A stretch of 64,000 nt of DNA from the NCBI GenBank assembly GCA_021841935.1, contig JAKCDL010000004.1, positions 1-64,000 on the forward strand, written 5' to 3'. The stretch's first letter is position 1; every line of letters begins with the position of its first letter. Under the pieces are notes generated by a model. It did not search any database. It saw only the letters and a list, made by a program, of their open reading frames with translations, and was not told the origin of the DNA. This DNA comes from Actinomycetes bacterium (GTDB lineage Bacteria; Actinomycetota; Acidimicrobiia; Acidimicrobiales; Acidimicrobiaceae). A program made the position numbers and the translations under genes. Of the stretch, positions 47,663-55,998 are shown one piece after another.

Positions 47663-48262
47663 GCTTTTGAGATGAGGCTCACTGACGCTTAGGTAAATCT
47701 ATCCAAGCTAACCAAGTGGTCCGTTACTGAAGAGATCAACGGCTTTGAAGCCAATCGCATTGAAGGTTTTCTGACTTCGAGTTGATACTATTTCCCCATG
47801 TAAAGTCATCAAAGTTCGTGTTAAGGGCAAAGTCAACACTCCCCGCAAAGCAATACTCCAACTATAAATTTTGCAAGCGAAAAGACAAAGGTACTGCAGT
47901 TGGACGTGAGAATAGGCTCTATAGACCTTGCTAAATTTCAAAGACACGATCGATACTCGCAGAGATCGATTCGTCGAAGCACATTGAACGAGAAGCCGTT
48001 CTTAGATGGAGCCCTAACATTTATTGGAGAACCCAAAGACAAGCCACGAAGGCATCTGTTCATACCGTAGACGACTCCCCTTCAATTGATTGACAGTATC
48101 GGTCTCCGTCTTTGCCAAGCTCACGTTTTTGTGAAGGAAGTTGACTTTGCAAATTGCAATAGCGAGCTCAATGCCGCAGGCTCGATAGCGCAGTTACCAA
48201 TGCGACGTACTACAACACCTTGCAAATTTTGACCAAACTGAAACGTACAATAGGCTAAGGCC
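47663..48262. other. 600-base stretch without a gene
   Basis: No frame here has a recognisable protein or ribosome site; the longest (47708-47947, minus, 79 codons) looks random. Stops are frequent in all frames and composition is uneven, as in decayed sequence, but I recognise no parent. A TACAAT at about 48247-48252 might be the -10 of the next gene, with transcription starting almost at its ATG (leaderless). Confidence 0.4.
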
Positions 48263-49012
48263 ATGGAACCAGTAACTTATGAAACTTCAAGCGATTGGCG
48301 AAGCCTTGCCAACGATTTATCTAAATCTCTTCACCTTTCGGCTCCGCCGATTAGCATCACCTTTTTGACTGAGCCTCTTGATACAATCCCCGCCTTTGAC
48401 GAACCGATGTCCCAGCCATCTGCCGATGGAAGGGCAGGGAGAGTACCCGCAAGCTGTGTATTTTGGATAAAAGCCACAACCGCAACGTTTACCACCTCTC
48501 CCGAAGATCATGGCAACTGCTCTGTCGGTCGCTACACGCACGGACTAGCCTCCTTCTCAGAAGTTGCCGACAAGTCTGACATCGCCGCACTACTCGAATC
48601 GGGGTGGGTTGATGGTGCCAAAGTCGGCACTATTCCGTCTATCTCAACGCGAGCCAACGCAATTTGCTACGGTCCACTTGCTGATGCAACTCTTCCTCCA
48701 GACGTCGTCCTGCTAAGGGTGAACGGTCGACAACTGATGGTCATCTCCGACGCAGTTCCGGGGATTCAAATTGAAGGCAAGCCCCAGTGCCACATTGTCG
48801 CCATCGCGAAGGAGCACAACAAGGTGGCAGCAAGCGTAGGGTGCGCCCTCAGCAGAGCAAGAACCGGAATGAGCCCTGATGAGATGACGGTCGCCATACC
48901 CGGTTCGCGGCTTGCCTCAGTGGTCCACGAAATACAAAAGACTGCGATGGTTGATACTGTCGTCGCCAAATATGCCGCAGACGACGCAAGGCGATTCAAA
49001 GTCAACCAATAG
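48263..49012 (+). CDS. DUF169 (COG2043) family protein
   Basis: 249 aa. Family-like features: L..PPISITFL near residue 27, the Cys in ASCVFWIKA, the conserved EDHGNCSVGRYTHG, DVVLLRVNGRQLMVI, and a Cys-containing QCHIVAIAKEHNKVAASVGCALSRARTGM. DUF169 proteins have no proven function; conserved Cys/His suggest metal or cofactor binding. Stands alone next to the mobile island. Confidence 0.75.
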   Translation: MEPVTYETSSDWRSLANDLSKSLHLSAPPISITFLTEPLDTIPAFDEPMSQPSADGRAGRVPASCVFWIKATTATFTTSPEDHGNCSVGRYTHGLASFSEVADKSDIAALLESGWVDGAKVGTIPSISTRANAICYGPLADATLPPDVVLLRVNGRQLMVISDAVPGIQIEGKPQCHIVAIAKEHNKVAASVGCALSRARTGMSPDEMTVAIPGSRLASVVHEIQKTAMVDTVVAKYAADDARRFKVNQ

Positions 49013-49317
49013 TCGAACATTAGTGGAAAGGTCCCTGTAAGTACCAAGGCCCGATCGGTTCTATCTTCCGAAACGATCGGACGTATGCCTTGTCACCAAA
49101 TGAGTCTACGCTCGGCTTCAACGGCGTACAAGAGATCCCAAAGACACTAGCACAGTACCCTTAACGTCATCCCAAGTCTCCACCCTGATGCCAACCCACT
49201 TGGATGATGACTAGCTCCTAGAGTCCCTAGTCGTAACTTCCTACAAATAAGGAATTAATCCCTATTTGTAGTGTTCTACCTATACAGAGGTACATTTCAC
49301 TACACTTAGGTGAGTAA
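49013..49317. other. Gene-free left edge of the mobile island
   Basis: About 300 bases, stop-rich. It includes an inverted repeat CTACAAATAAGG (49241-49252) / CCCTATTTGTAG (49260-49271), 9+2 paired bases around a 7-base loop, just upstream of the IS630-like start. It could be the outer end or promoter of the original IS. Confidence 0.35.
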
Positions 49318-50444
49318 TGGAAAAGACGATCGGTCGACCTGCTTACAAGGTTGTTCCCTTCAGAGAACGAAAGAAAGTTTCTAGAGGGCGTAATTCGTGC
49401 TAAAAACCTCGCAGTAGTATCGTGCAACTCGTGCCAAGATTGCTCTTGGCGCAGCTGATAGTCTTTGCCACGAAGAAATCGTTGAATTGTCTGCCGTTCA
49501 AATCAAGCTTTACTCTCCCTAAGTGGAGGAAGAGGCTCTCTCTTTGGGGTATCGACTCTATCTGATGCTCCAAGAAGTGAAACCCCAAGAACCCACGACG
49601 ATTACAAGATAGCTGAGATCATTCGTATTACTACTACCACTGAGCTTGCTACTACCACTGAGCCAAAGAATGCTACACAGTGTTCAACAACTGAGATGGC
49701 AAGAGTTGTCAGGCGACTCTCAATCAACAGTCTCTCGTATATGGAGAAACTTTGGACTAAAACCCCAACTCATTGAGTACTGCAAGATATCTAACGACCC
49801 TAACTTTTCTTCAAAGGTTCGAGATGTAGTTGGACTCTATCTCAATCCCCCAGAAGCAGCACTTGTGCTATCTGTCGATGAGAAGACGAAAATACAAGCA
49901 CTTGAGGGGAGACAAACAGTTCTTCCAATGACTCCCTTTGTGCCGGAGCGTCAAACACACGAATACATAAGACAGGGAACAACCAATCTCTATGCTGCTC
50001 TTGAAGCAGAATCTGGGAATGTCACAACAAAGACGACAACTGCACAACGTGCAGTTGAGTTCATCTCATCTCTAGATCTCACCGACAAAGAGATACCAAA
50101 GGATCTAGAGGTCCATCTCATTATGGATAACTACGTTACCCATAAGACCGATACAGTGCGCAAATGGAACCTTGAGCATTAACGCTCTCACTTTCCTCCA
50201 ACCTATTCATCGTGGATGAATCTTATTGAAGCGATGGTTCTCTGAAGTAACTACCGAGATATAGCAGCGATCAAAACATAAATCTCAAAAGCAACTCATT
50301 GGCGCAATTACAAAGTGGACGGAAACCTGCAATTAGAAACCTCGTCCTTTTAGATGGCATAAGACGACTGACGAGATCTTTAGATCCATGGAGAAGTACC
50401 TCGGCCCAGTTACTAAGAGAATCTATGGCTATGGAGACTGCGGA
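49318..50444 (+). pseudogene. IS630-family transposase, left copy (frameshifted)
   Basis: DDE transposase broken into several frames. From ATG 49318: MEKTIGRPAYKVVPFRERKKV, then a stop; CHEEIVELSAVQIKLYSP in another frame; and a frame from about 49646 to 50182 with STVSRIWRNFGLKPQ, VRDVVGLYLNPPEAALVLSVDEKTKIQAL (first Asp), PERQTHEYIRQGTTNL and VHLIMDNYVTHKT (second Asp). After the stop at WNLEH the remaining SSWMNLIE (third acidic residue) and WTETCN segments are out of frame. Not functional as one protein. Confidence 0.85.
49490..50444 (+). repeat. Left copy of the IS630-derived direct repeat
   Basis: 955 bases that recur at 52884-53856 with about a dozen point differences and one 18-base length difference. 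Sequence similarity begins abruptly at TCTGCCGTTC and ends after GACTGCGGA. An 18-base unit (CTACTACCACTGAGCTTG, 49631-49648) is present about twice here. Confidence 0.9.
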
Positions 50445-50857
50445 TCCGTCTTGACGCATTATGTTTGCTGCTTCGCCGATCACCCGACGCATCGGCTGAA
50501 TCAACATTGTTGATGGTCGTTGCAGAAGCGGTCAAAGAAGTCATTCACTGGCTTCCCTGAACGGTAAATCGCTCCAAATCTGCCATGGAGGATACGTTGG
50601 GTGGTCAAGATTCAAATATCGATCGCATATCCTTTTTCGAAGGCGTCTCAGTTTATTTAACTCCAATTTCGTCTGTCTTCTGTCGTCGCGCACGGACAAT
50701 CACGAATCAAATTAGGCGACACTCTGAATGGCTGCACAGGTATACCTGAGGATTTCTCAGTAAAAGAGATAATTGATGTTGCCTAAAAATACTTTGTTTG
50801 CTAGAGATAAAAACAATCTATTTTAAGGCTACAATTGTTTGTGAAGGGTAGTTCGCA
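50445..50857 (+). promoter_or_regulatory. Upstream region and candidate operator of the AbiE-like operon
   Basis: About 410 bases with no gene. Its right end is AT-rich: a -10-like TACAAT (50830-50835) lies 23 bases before the start codon, straddled by the inverted repeat AAACAAT (50811-50817) / ATTGTTT (50834-50840). AbiEi antitoxins are known to bind inverted repeats at their own promoter, so this is a reasonable operator candidate. The -35 is unclear. The first part is stop-rich and unidentified. Confidence 0.4.
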
Positions 50858-51976
50858 ATGAAAACAAACATTGAACTTATAGAAAACGAAATGATAAAAG
50901 CTGCGATTGATTGGCTTCGAAGTAGGCTTCCCGAAAACTGGGAGATCGACCCTACTGGTCGTCAGATACATGCACCTAGAAGGGGGAGAGCTAACGCAGC
51001 CTTCGACTTGAAGAGCCCTGATGGGATGTTTGCCACTGTTGTAGTGGAAGCCAAGAAAAGCTTTAGCCCTAGGGATGTCGATCTGCTTCTTGGTGGGTTG
51101 GGACGCACTCTTCGTGATTTGGCAGGTAACATTCCGATTCTCGTTGTATCTCAGTGGCTCAGCGACGGAAGTCGGAATCGGTTACGCTCCGAGGGGATTA
51201 ACTATATAGATCTCACTGGTAATTCCCTCCTTCGCCTCGATAACCCTGCCGTTTTCATTGAAACTGCGGGAGCATTTAAAGATCCGTATCCTTTGAATCG
51301 AGGAAAAGTTCGGCTTCAGGGACCTCGAGCGGCCCGCGTAGTTAGGAACCTGGTAGATGTTCGTCCACCGTTCGGTGTGCGGGAACTTGCCGCAGCTTCT
51401 GAGATGACGCCGGGATACGTCTCGCGACTATTAACTACACTTGACACCGAGGCGCTCATCGAAAGAACCGGTCGAGGTCGCGTAATATCTGTTGATATAG
51501 ATGGCCTAATCCGACGTTGGGCTAGTTCTTACGATATATTCCGCACAAACCGAACCGCTACCTACCTAGCACCCCTCGGTGCGAGCCGGACTCTAGGAAG
51601 AATTGACTCAATTCGTCATCGAACTGCCGTAACTGGGTCTTTTGCTGCAGCTCGTATAGCACCTGTCGCAGGCCCTGCTCTTCTCGTTGTGTACTGTGAT
51701 GATCCAGCAGTCGTCGCCAAAGAGCTAGAACTAATCCCAACCGACGAGGGTGCTAACGTCGCCTTACTCGAACCATTTGATCCGATCGTGTGGGAAAGAA
51801 CATCTGAGGAGGTCGGCATTAGATACGTGGCGCCTTCACAAGTGGCGGTCGATTGTTTGACGGGAAATGGCCGGATGCCTGCTGAGGGAGAGGCCATTTT
51901 GCAGTGGTTAATTAAAAACGAGGATCTTTGGCGCCAGCCGACACTATCGTCCGTCTCCAAAGAGGGAACAATTTAA
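50858..51976 (+). CDS. AbiEi-like antitoxin/transcriptional regulator
   Basis: 372 aa. An N-terminal region has a PD-(D/E)xK-like core (AAFDLKSPDG then VVVEAKKSFSPRDVDLLLGGLG), followed by IPILVVSQWLSDGSRNRLRSEG-type segment and the diagnostic INYIDLTGNSLLRLDNPAVFIE seen in AbiEi_2-type antitoxins. Then a winged helix (VRELAAASEMTPGYVSRLLTTL, about 177-215) and a C-terminal part that may bind the partner. Role proposed: autorepression of the operon and neutralisation of the neighbouring nucleotidyltransferase toxin. 20 bases before it. Family recalled from memory, so moderate certainty. Confidence 0.65.
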   Translation: MKTNIELIENEMIKAAIDWLRSRLPENWEIDPTGRQIHAPRRGRANAAFDLKSPDGMFATVVVEAKKSFSPRDVDLLLGGLGRTLRDLAGNIPILVVSQWLSDGSRNRLRSEGINYIDLTGNSLLRLDNPAVFIETAGAFKDPYPLNRGKVRLQGPRAARVVRNLVDVRPPFGVRELAAASEMTPGYVSRLLTTLDTEALIERTGRGRVISVDIDGLIRRWASSYDIFRTNRTATYLAPLGASRTLGRIDSIRHRTAVTGSFAAARIAPVAGPALLVVYCDDPAVVAKELELIPTDEGANVALLEPFDPIVWERTSEEVGIRYVAPSQVAVDCLTGNGRMPAEGEAILQWLIKNEDLWRQPTLSSVSKEGTI

Positions 51977-51996
51977 CTAATTTGGAAGGAGGCAAC

Positions 51997-52863
51997 GTGA
52001 CGAATAGCTTTACATTTGATCCTCGCTACGTAGTTGCACGACGTGTTCTGTTGGATGCACTAAGCGCTCTGGCGCCTTATGGAAAGGCATTTATTGTTGC
52101 AGGAGCGCAAGCCGTCTATCTACGCACTGGACTAAATGAAGTAGCTGTGGCTCCTTACACCACAGACGGTGACTTGGCACTTGATCCTAACCTTATCGGC
52201 GATGAACCCGCGTTGGAGTCTACGATGCGCAATGCTGGTTTTGAACTAGCAGGAATGGATACCAGCGAGATCGAACCTGGCATTTGGACAAGGACTGAAG
52301 AGGTAGACGGCCACCAACTGATCATTCCAGTAGATTTAATTGTACCGGAAGCGGCATTAATCAACACTTCAGGTCGAAGAGGTGCTCGACTCGGAGTCCA
52401 TGGTAACCGTGCCGCACGTCGCGCAATTGGTCTTGAGGCGGCACTGGTCGATCACGCTACGATGACTGTCACGTCACTTGATCCCACTGATCTCCGAAGT
52501 ATTGACGTCGAGGTAGCTGGGGTGGCCGCACTCTTGGTTGCCAAAGCACACAAGATCAATGATCGCGTCGTAAGTGGGCGTGCCGATAGGCTAAACGACA
52601 AAGATGCGGCAGACGTATACCGAATTATGCAGACAGCGTCATCTAGCGATGTAGGTGCGACCCTAAGAGAACTTCTTAGTGACAAGACTGCAGGAGGGCC
52701 AACCGAGAAAGCGCTCGTCTACCTCGAAGAGTTATTCGGTAGGCGAGAGGGAGAGGGGGTCAAAATGGCACAGCGCGCACTTCGTCTGGCTATACCTGAA
52801 GCGCAGATCACCGTGCTTTGTCTCTCTTTTACAAGGCAACTCATCGACGACGCTCGCAAGTGA
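51997..52863 (+). CDS. AbiEii-like nucleotidyltransferase (putative toxin)
   Basis: 288 aa. N-terminal polymerase-beta-like NTase core: FIVAGAQAVYLRTG near residue 35 and YTTDGDLAL near 57, a DxD metal motif, then a third acidic strand IPVDLIVPEA. A C-terminal helical part includes VAALLVAKAHKINDRV, RLNDKDAADVYRIM, matching the K-H-K ... D-x-x-D style of AbiEii/MenT proteins. AbiEii-type toxins act on tRNA or NTPs during phage infection. The GTG start follows GGAAGGAGG; the frame open to 51928 overlaps the antitoxin. It ends 20 bases before the right IS repeat. Confidence 0.65.
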   Translation: MTNSFTFDPRYVVARRVLLDALSALAPYGKAFIVAGAQAVYLRTGLNEVAVAPYTTDGDLALDPNLIGDEPALESTMRNAGFELAGMDTSEIEPGIWTRTEEVDGHQLIIPVDLIVPEAALINTSGRRGARLGVHGNRAARRAIGLEAALVDHATMTVTSLDPTDLRSIDVEVAGVAALLVAKAHKINDRVVSGRADRLNDKDAADVYRIMQTASSSDVGATLRELLSDKTAGGPTEKALVYLEELFGRREGEGVKMAQRALRLAIPEAQITVLCLSFTRQLIDDARK

Positions 52864-52883
52864 AAGCGAAGTTGCTCTCAGAG

Positions 52884-53856
52884 TCTGCCGTTCAAATCAA
52901 GCTTTACTCTCCCTAAGTGGAGGAAGAGGCTCTCTCTTTGGGGTATCGACTCTATCTGATGCTCCAAGAAGTGAAACCCCAAGAACCCACGACGATGACA
53001 AGATAGCTGAGATCATTCGTATTACTACTACCACTGAGCTTGCTACTACCACTGAGCTTGCTACTACCACTGAGCCAAAGAATGCTACACAGTGTTCAAC
53101 AACTGAGATGGCAAGAGTTGTCAGGCGACTCTCAATCAACAGTCTCTCGTATATGGAGAAACTTTGGACTAAAACCCCAACTCATTGAGTACTGCAAGAT
53201 ATCTAACGACCCTAACTTTTCTTCAAAGGTTCGAGATGTAGTTGGACTCTATCTCAATCCCCCAGAAGCAGCACTTGTGCTATCTGTCGATGAGAAGACG
53301 AAAATACAAGCACTTGAGGGGAGACAAACAGTTCTTCCAATGACTCCCTTTGTGCCGGAGCGTCAAACACACGAATACATAAGACAGGGAACAACCAATC
53401 TCTATGCTGCTCTTGAAGCAGAATCTGGGAATGTCACAACAAAGACGACAACTGCACAACGTGCAGTTGAGTTCATCTCATCTCTAGGTCTCACTGACAA
53501 AGAGATACCAAAGGATCTAGAGGTCCATCTCATTATGGATAACTACGTTACCCATAAGACCGATACAGTGCGCAAATGGAACCTTGAGCATTAACGCTCT
53601 CACTTTCCTCCAACCTATTTATCGTGGATGAATCTTATTGAAGCGATGGTTCTCTGAAGTAACTACCGAGATATTGCAGCGATCAAAACATAAATCTCAA
53701 GAGCAACTCATTGACGCAATTACAAAGTGGACGGAAACCTGCAATTAGAAACCTCGTCCTTTTAGATGGCATAAGACGACTGACGAGATCTTTAGATCCA
53801 TGGAGAAGTACCTCGGCCCAGTTGCTAAGTGAAATTATGGCTATGGAGACTGCGGA
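52884..53856 (+). pseudogene. IS630-family transposase, right copy (frameshifted)
   Basis: Same broken transposase as at 49490-50444: DAPRSETPRTHDDDKIAEIIRI in one frame, then the 53040-53594 frame with STVSRIWRNFGLKPQ, SVDEKTKIQAL and IMDNYVTHK, and the same stop at WNLEH. It has three rather than two 18-base units (53025-53078). The sequence just upstream, in the AbiEii tail, reads ASESEVALRVCRSNQ in the transposase frame, which resembles an IS630 N-terminal helix and may be IS sequence too. Confidence 0.85.
53025..53078 (+). repeat. 18-base tandem repeat, three units
   Basis: CTACTACCACTGAGCTTG repeated (last unit ends CCAA). The left IS copy has two units at 49631-49666. The unit is a multiple of three, adding TTTELA-type residues without altering frame. 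Confidence 0.8.
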
Positions 53857-54001
53857 GCAGATAGTTCTTGGTAGGGCTGTTTTTCAATGGTACCTGCCAA
53901 TGTCTCAAACTTTACACCATGGCCCATCGATCGTATTAGTGCTGGTTTTCTCGATGGATCAAGAGATAGATCAGCTAACCGGCTGCAATTAACATAGTAA
54001 G

Positions 54002-54044
54002 AAGGACACTGTCGCACTGAGGTTTTCAGTGCGACAGTGTCCTT
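54002..54044. terminator. 19-bp perfect hairpin
   Basis: AAGGACACTGTCGCACTGA / TCAGTGCGACAGTGTCCTT with a GGTTT loop; the longest perfect stem in the window. TTAAG follows on the plus side and CTT on the minus side. It lies downstream of the MFS gene read on the minus strand, so a bidirectional terminator is the likely role. Confidence 0.7.
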
Positions 54045-54125
54045 TAAGATCAGCGATGAGGAGCGCCTATCACTATCATTGAACGCTTAGTCAAGGCCCA
54101 ATGACCAAGCCAAACTAAATCGTCG

Positions 54126-55412
54126 CTAGTCACAGAGGACGCGAGCCGATGTCGCATTGACTATGTAGTCACGCCCCTTGCTATCGACCTTTCCCAAAAA
54201 TAGGAAGAGCGAAAACAGGACAACCCCGAAGGCAAAGGCAGTCAACATCGAGGCAGCCGCTACTTGAGATGTAGTAATACCTAGGACGATCGCAAAGAGT
54301 GCATAACCTATTGAGTAGGACGAATAGAGCGCCCCATAAGCCTGACCTCGAACCGATGGCTCGACAACATAGGTGAGAGCATGAGCTCTCGCTGTATTGA
54401 GAGGCGAGACAAAGAGGCCTGCTAGAAAGATCGATATCATAACAGCAGTGAGACTTTGCATCGAAGTAGCCACCACAACGAAGGAGGCTAATCCAAGAAG
54501 CAGCGTTGCTACCTGTAATCTTGAGTCAGTGTTAACAAGGTGCTTAGAGATCCTAGTAAAGATCGTTCCGCCGACGATTGCTCCCAACGACAAGAGGGCA
54601 ATCGTAATACCAGCGTCGTAGATGGGATAGTGGCGAGCTAGCAAAATCGTAGGCATCGCTACGATGACTCCACCTTCGACGATTCCCATCATCGCAGACG
54701 AGGCATACAACCAGTGAAGGTTCTTACGTGTCCAGACGCCACTTCTCTGCTCGTCAAGAAACTCAACCTTCTCGTCTGCTCGAGGTGCCTCAAAGGCGCT
54801 TCTTCGAGACGCAGCAACCACTAGAGCTCCGAGTGCGATTAAAGCAGTAGCAATCGAGGCTGCCCGTGGTGCAAAGGCGGAGGCAACTCCCGAGGCGGCT
54901 AGCGGAGCCAACATGAATGCGAACTCCATCAAAGAGGTGTCCAGCGAGGTAACTCGCATGGACGCGACGCGATCGCTAACGTCCACGGATCCAATTACTG
55001 CCTTACGAGCAGTTGCAAAGACGCCTCCGCCGAGGCCGCCGATGATAAATGATGCAATAACCATGAGAGTCATAGCAACCGGAGAGGCAAAATGGCCTGC
55101 AAAGACCGCCAACGCGAACCAAAGTGCCGCCATAGGAATAAGGAGCTTCACATAGGCTCGAGAAGCTGCAAACTTATCCGATGTCTTTGCTAGAGATGAC
55201 GATAAAAATACTTCACCGAGGGTAAATGCGCCAACGAGTATCGCCCCTGCGGCAACTGCTCTTTGGCTAAATCCCTCTGAAATTACGAGTGCTACCGGTG
55301 CCATCGCAATAGGCATGCGCGCCAGATTTGACTCAAATACAGTTCGAAGATTCAATCCCGACTTATTCGATAGGCTTGTTTTACTTTTCTTTCTTACAGT
55401 TTCGACGTACAT
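54126..55412 (-). CDS. MFS transporter
   Basis: 428 aa, 12 predicted hydrophobic segments. After a short basic N-terminus come LARMPIAMAPVALVI (helix 1), a helix 2-3 loop, GGLGGGVFATARKAVI in the first half, a central acidic cytoplasmic loop (FEAPRADEKVEFLDEQRSG, about 205-222), and FVSPLNTARAHALTYVVEP in the second half. It resembles drug/sugar-efflux MFS proteins; the substrate is unknown. Confidence 0.8.
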   Translation of the reverse strand: MYVETVRKKSKTSLSNKSGLNLRTVFESNLARMPIAMAPVALVISEGFSQRAVAAGAILVGAFTLGEVFLSSSLAKTSDKFAASRAYVKLLIPMAALWFALAVFAGHFASPVAMTLMVIASFIIGGLGGGVFATARKAVIGSVDVSDRVASMRVTSLDTSLMEFAFMLAPLAASGVASAFAPRAASIATALIALGALVVAASRRSAFEAPRADEKVEFLDEQRSGVWTRKNLHWLYASSAMMGIVEGGVIVAMPTILLARHYPIYDAGITIALLSLGAIVGGTIFTRISKHLVNTDSRLQVATLLLGLASFVVVATSMQSLTAVMISIFLAGLFVSPLNTARAHALTYVVEPSVRGQAYGALYSSYSIGYALFAIVLGITTSQVAAASMLTAFAFGVVLFSLFLFLGKVDSKGRDYIVNATSARVLCD

Positions 55413-55998
55413 TTATACTCCATTCGCCAAAGTAGACTTTCCCGAACGCCTCTTGCATACGAGCACTCGAAGATCAAAAAAGTTTCTCGGCAATGTCAAT
55501 TCTAGTCGGTAAAGCCAAAAGCAACGTGTGCCGAATGCCACAACTTCTTCCATCTATTGGAAAGACATAGCAACTATTCTTCATGAGAAGCATTGAACAA
55601 AAATTTAACTTTTATCAAATTGTCATCGGTAATTTTCTAGTTTGCAATTAATTCAACTGGCTCGTCAAATCCCTTGATAACTGCAATATATTGTCATGTT
55701 TGCATTCAAAGTTCTGAGAAAAACTTCGCGTAAAATCCCAAAATAAAAGTAAAGATCAAGGGGATCGGATCGATCCAACAAATCCTATGAATCTCAAAAA
55801 AATGACGAATAAATATCAACCACTGAACATCCAAAGTAAACAAATGGTGAACACAAAGTAGACTTCATAAAAATTAAATTAATAGTGGCAGTCGAACTCG
55901 TTCACAAGAATCGCCAAGATCCACAGAACACCTGACAGACTTCAAAGAAGTATCGATCAATCACTTTGCGTAATTGAGTCCGAATCTCTTTTCCAATC
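55413..55998. other. AT-rich divergent intergenic region (MFS / CHAD-ParA)
   Basis: About 585 bases, strongly AT-rich, with no credible frame. It must hold the promoters for the minus MFS gene and the plus CHAD-ParA operon. The string ATGAATCTCAAA, part of the repeat near the ugp operon, occurs again at about 55786-55797. No hairpin terminator noticed. Confidence 0.4.

Larger units (their letters stand above)
49318..53856 (+). mobile_element. Composite-like island: two dead IS630 copies bracketing an AbiE-like pair
   Basis: Two direct IS630-derived copies (shared core 49490-50444 and 52884-53856) flank about 2.4 kb of unique DNA holding the AbiEi-like and AbiEii-like genes. The copies carry the same frameshifts and stops. 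No target-site duplication or terminal inverted repeats could be paired at the outer edges, so it may be a segmental duplication instead of a transposition product. The direct repeats could support loop-out of a circle of about 3.4 kb by homologous recombination. Confidence 0.6.

Noticed and set aside
47708-47947. 79-codon minus-strand frame
   Set aside because: Low-complexity, random-looking composition with no ribosome site.
50271-50507. 78-codon minus-strand frame overlapping the left IS end
   Set aside because: Runs antisense through the IS630 repeat and has no family resemblance; a shadow frame.
53711-53992. 93-codon frame at the right IS edge
   Set aside because: Starts within the dead transposase and continues into unrelated sequence; no homology.
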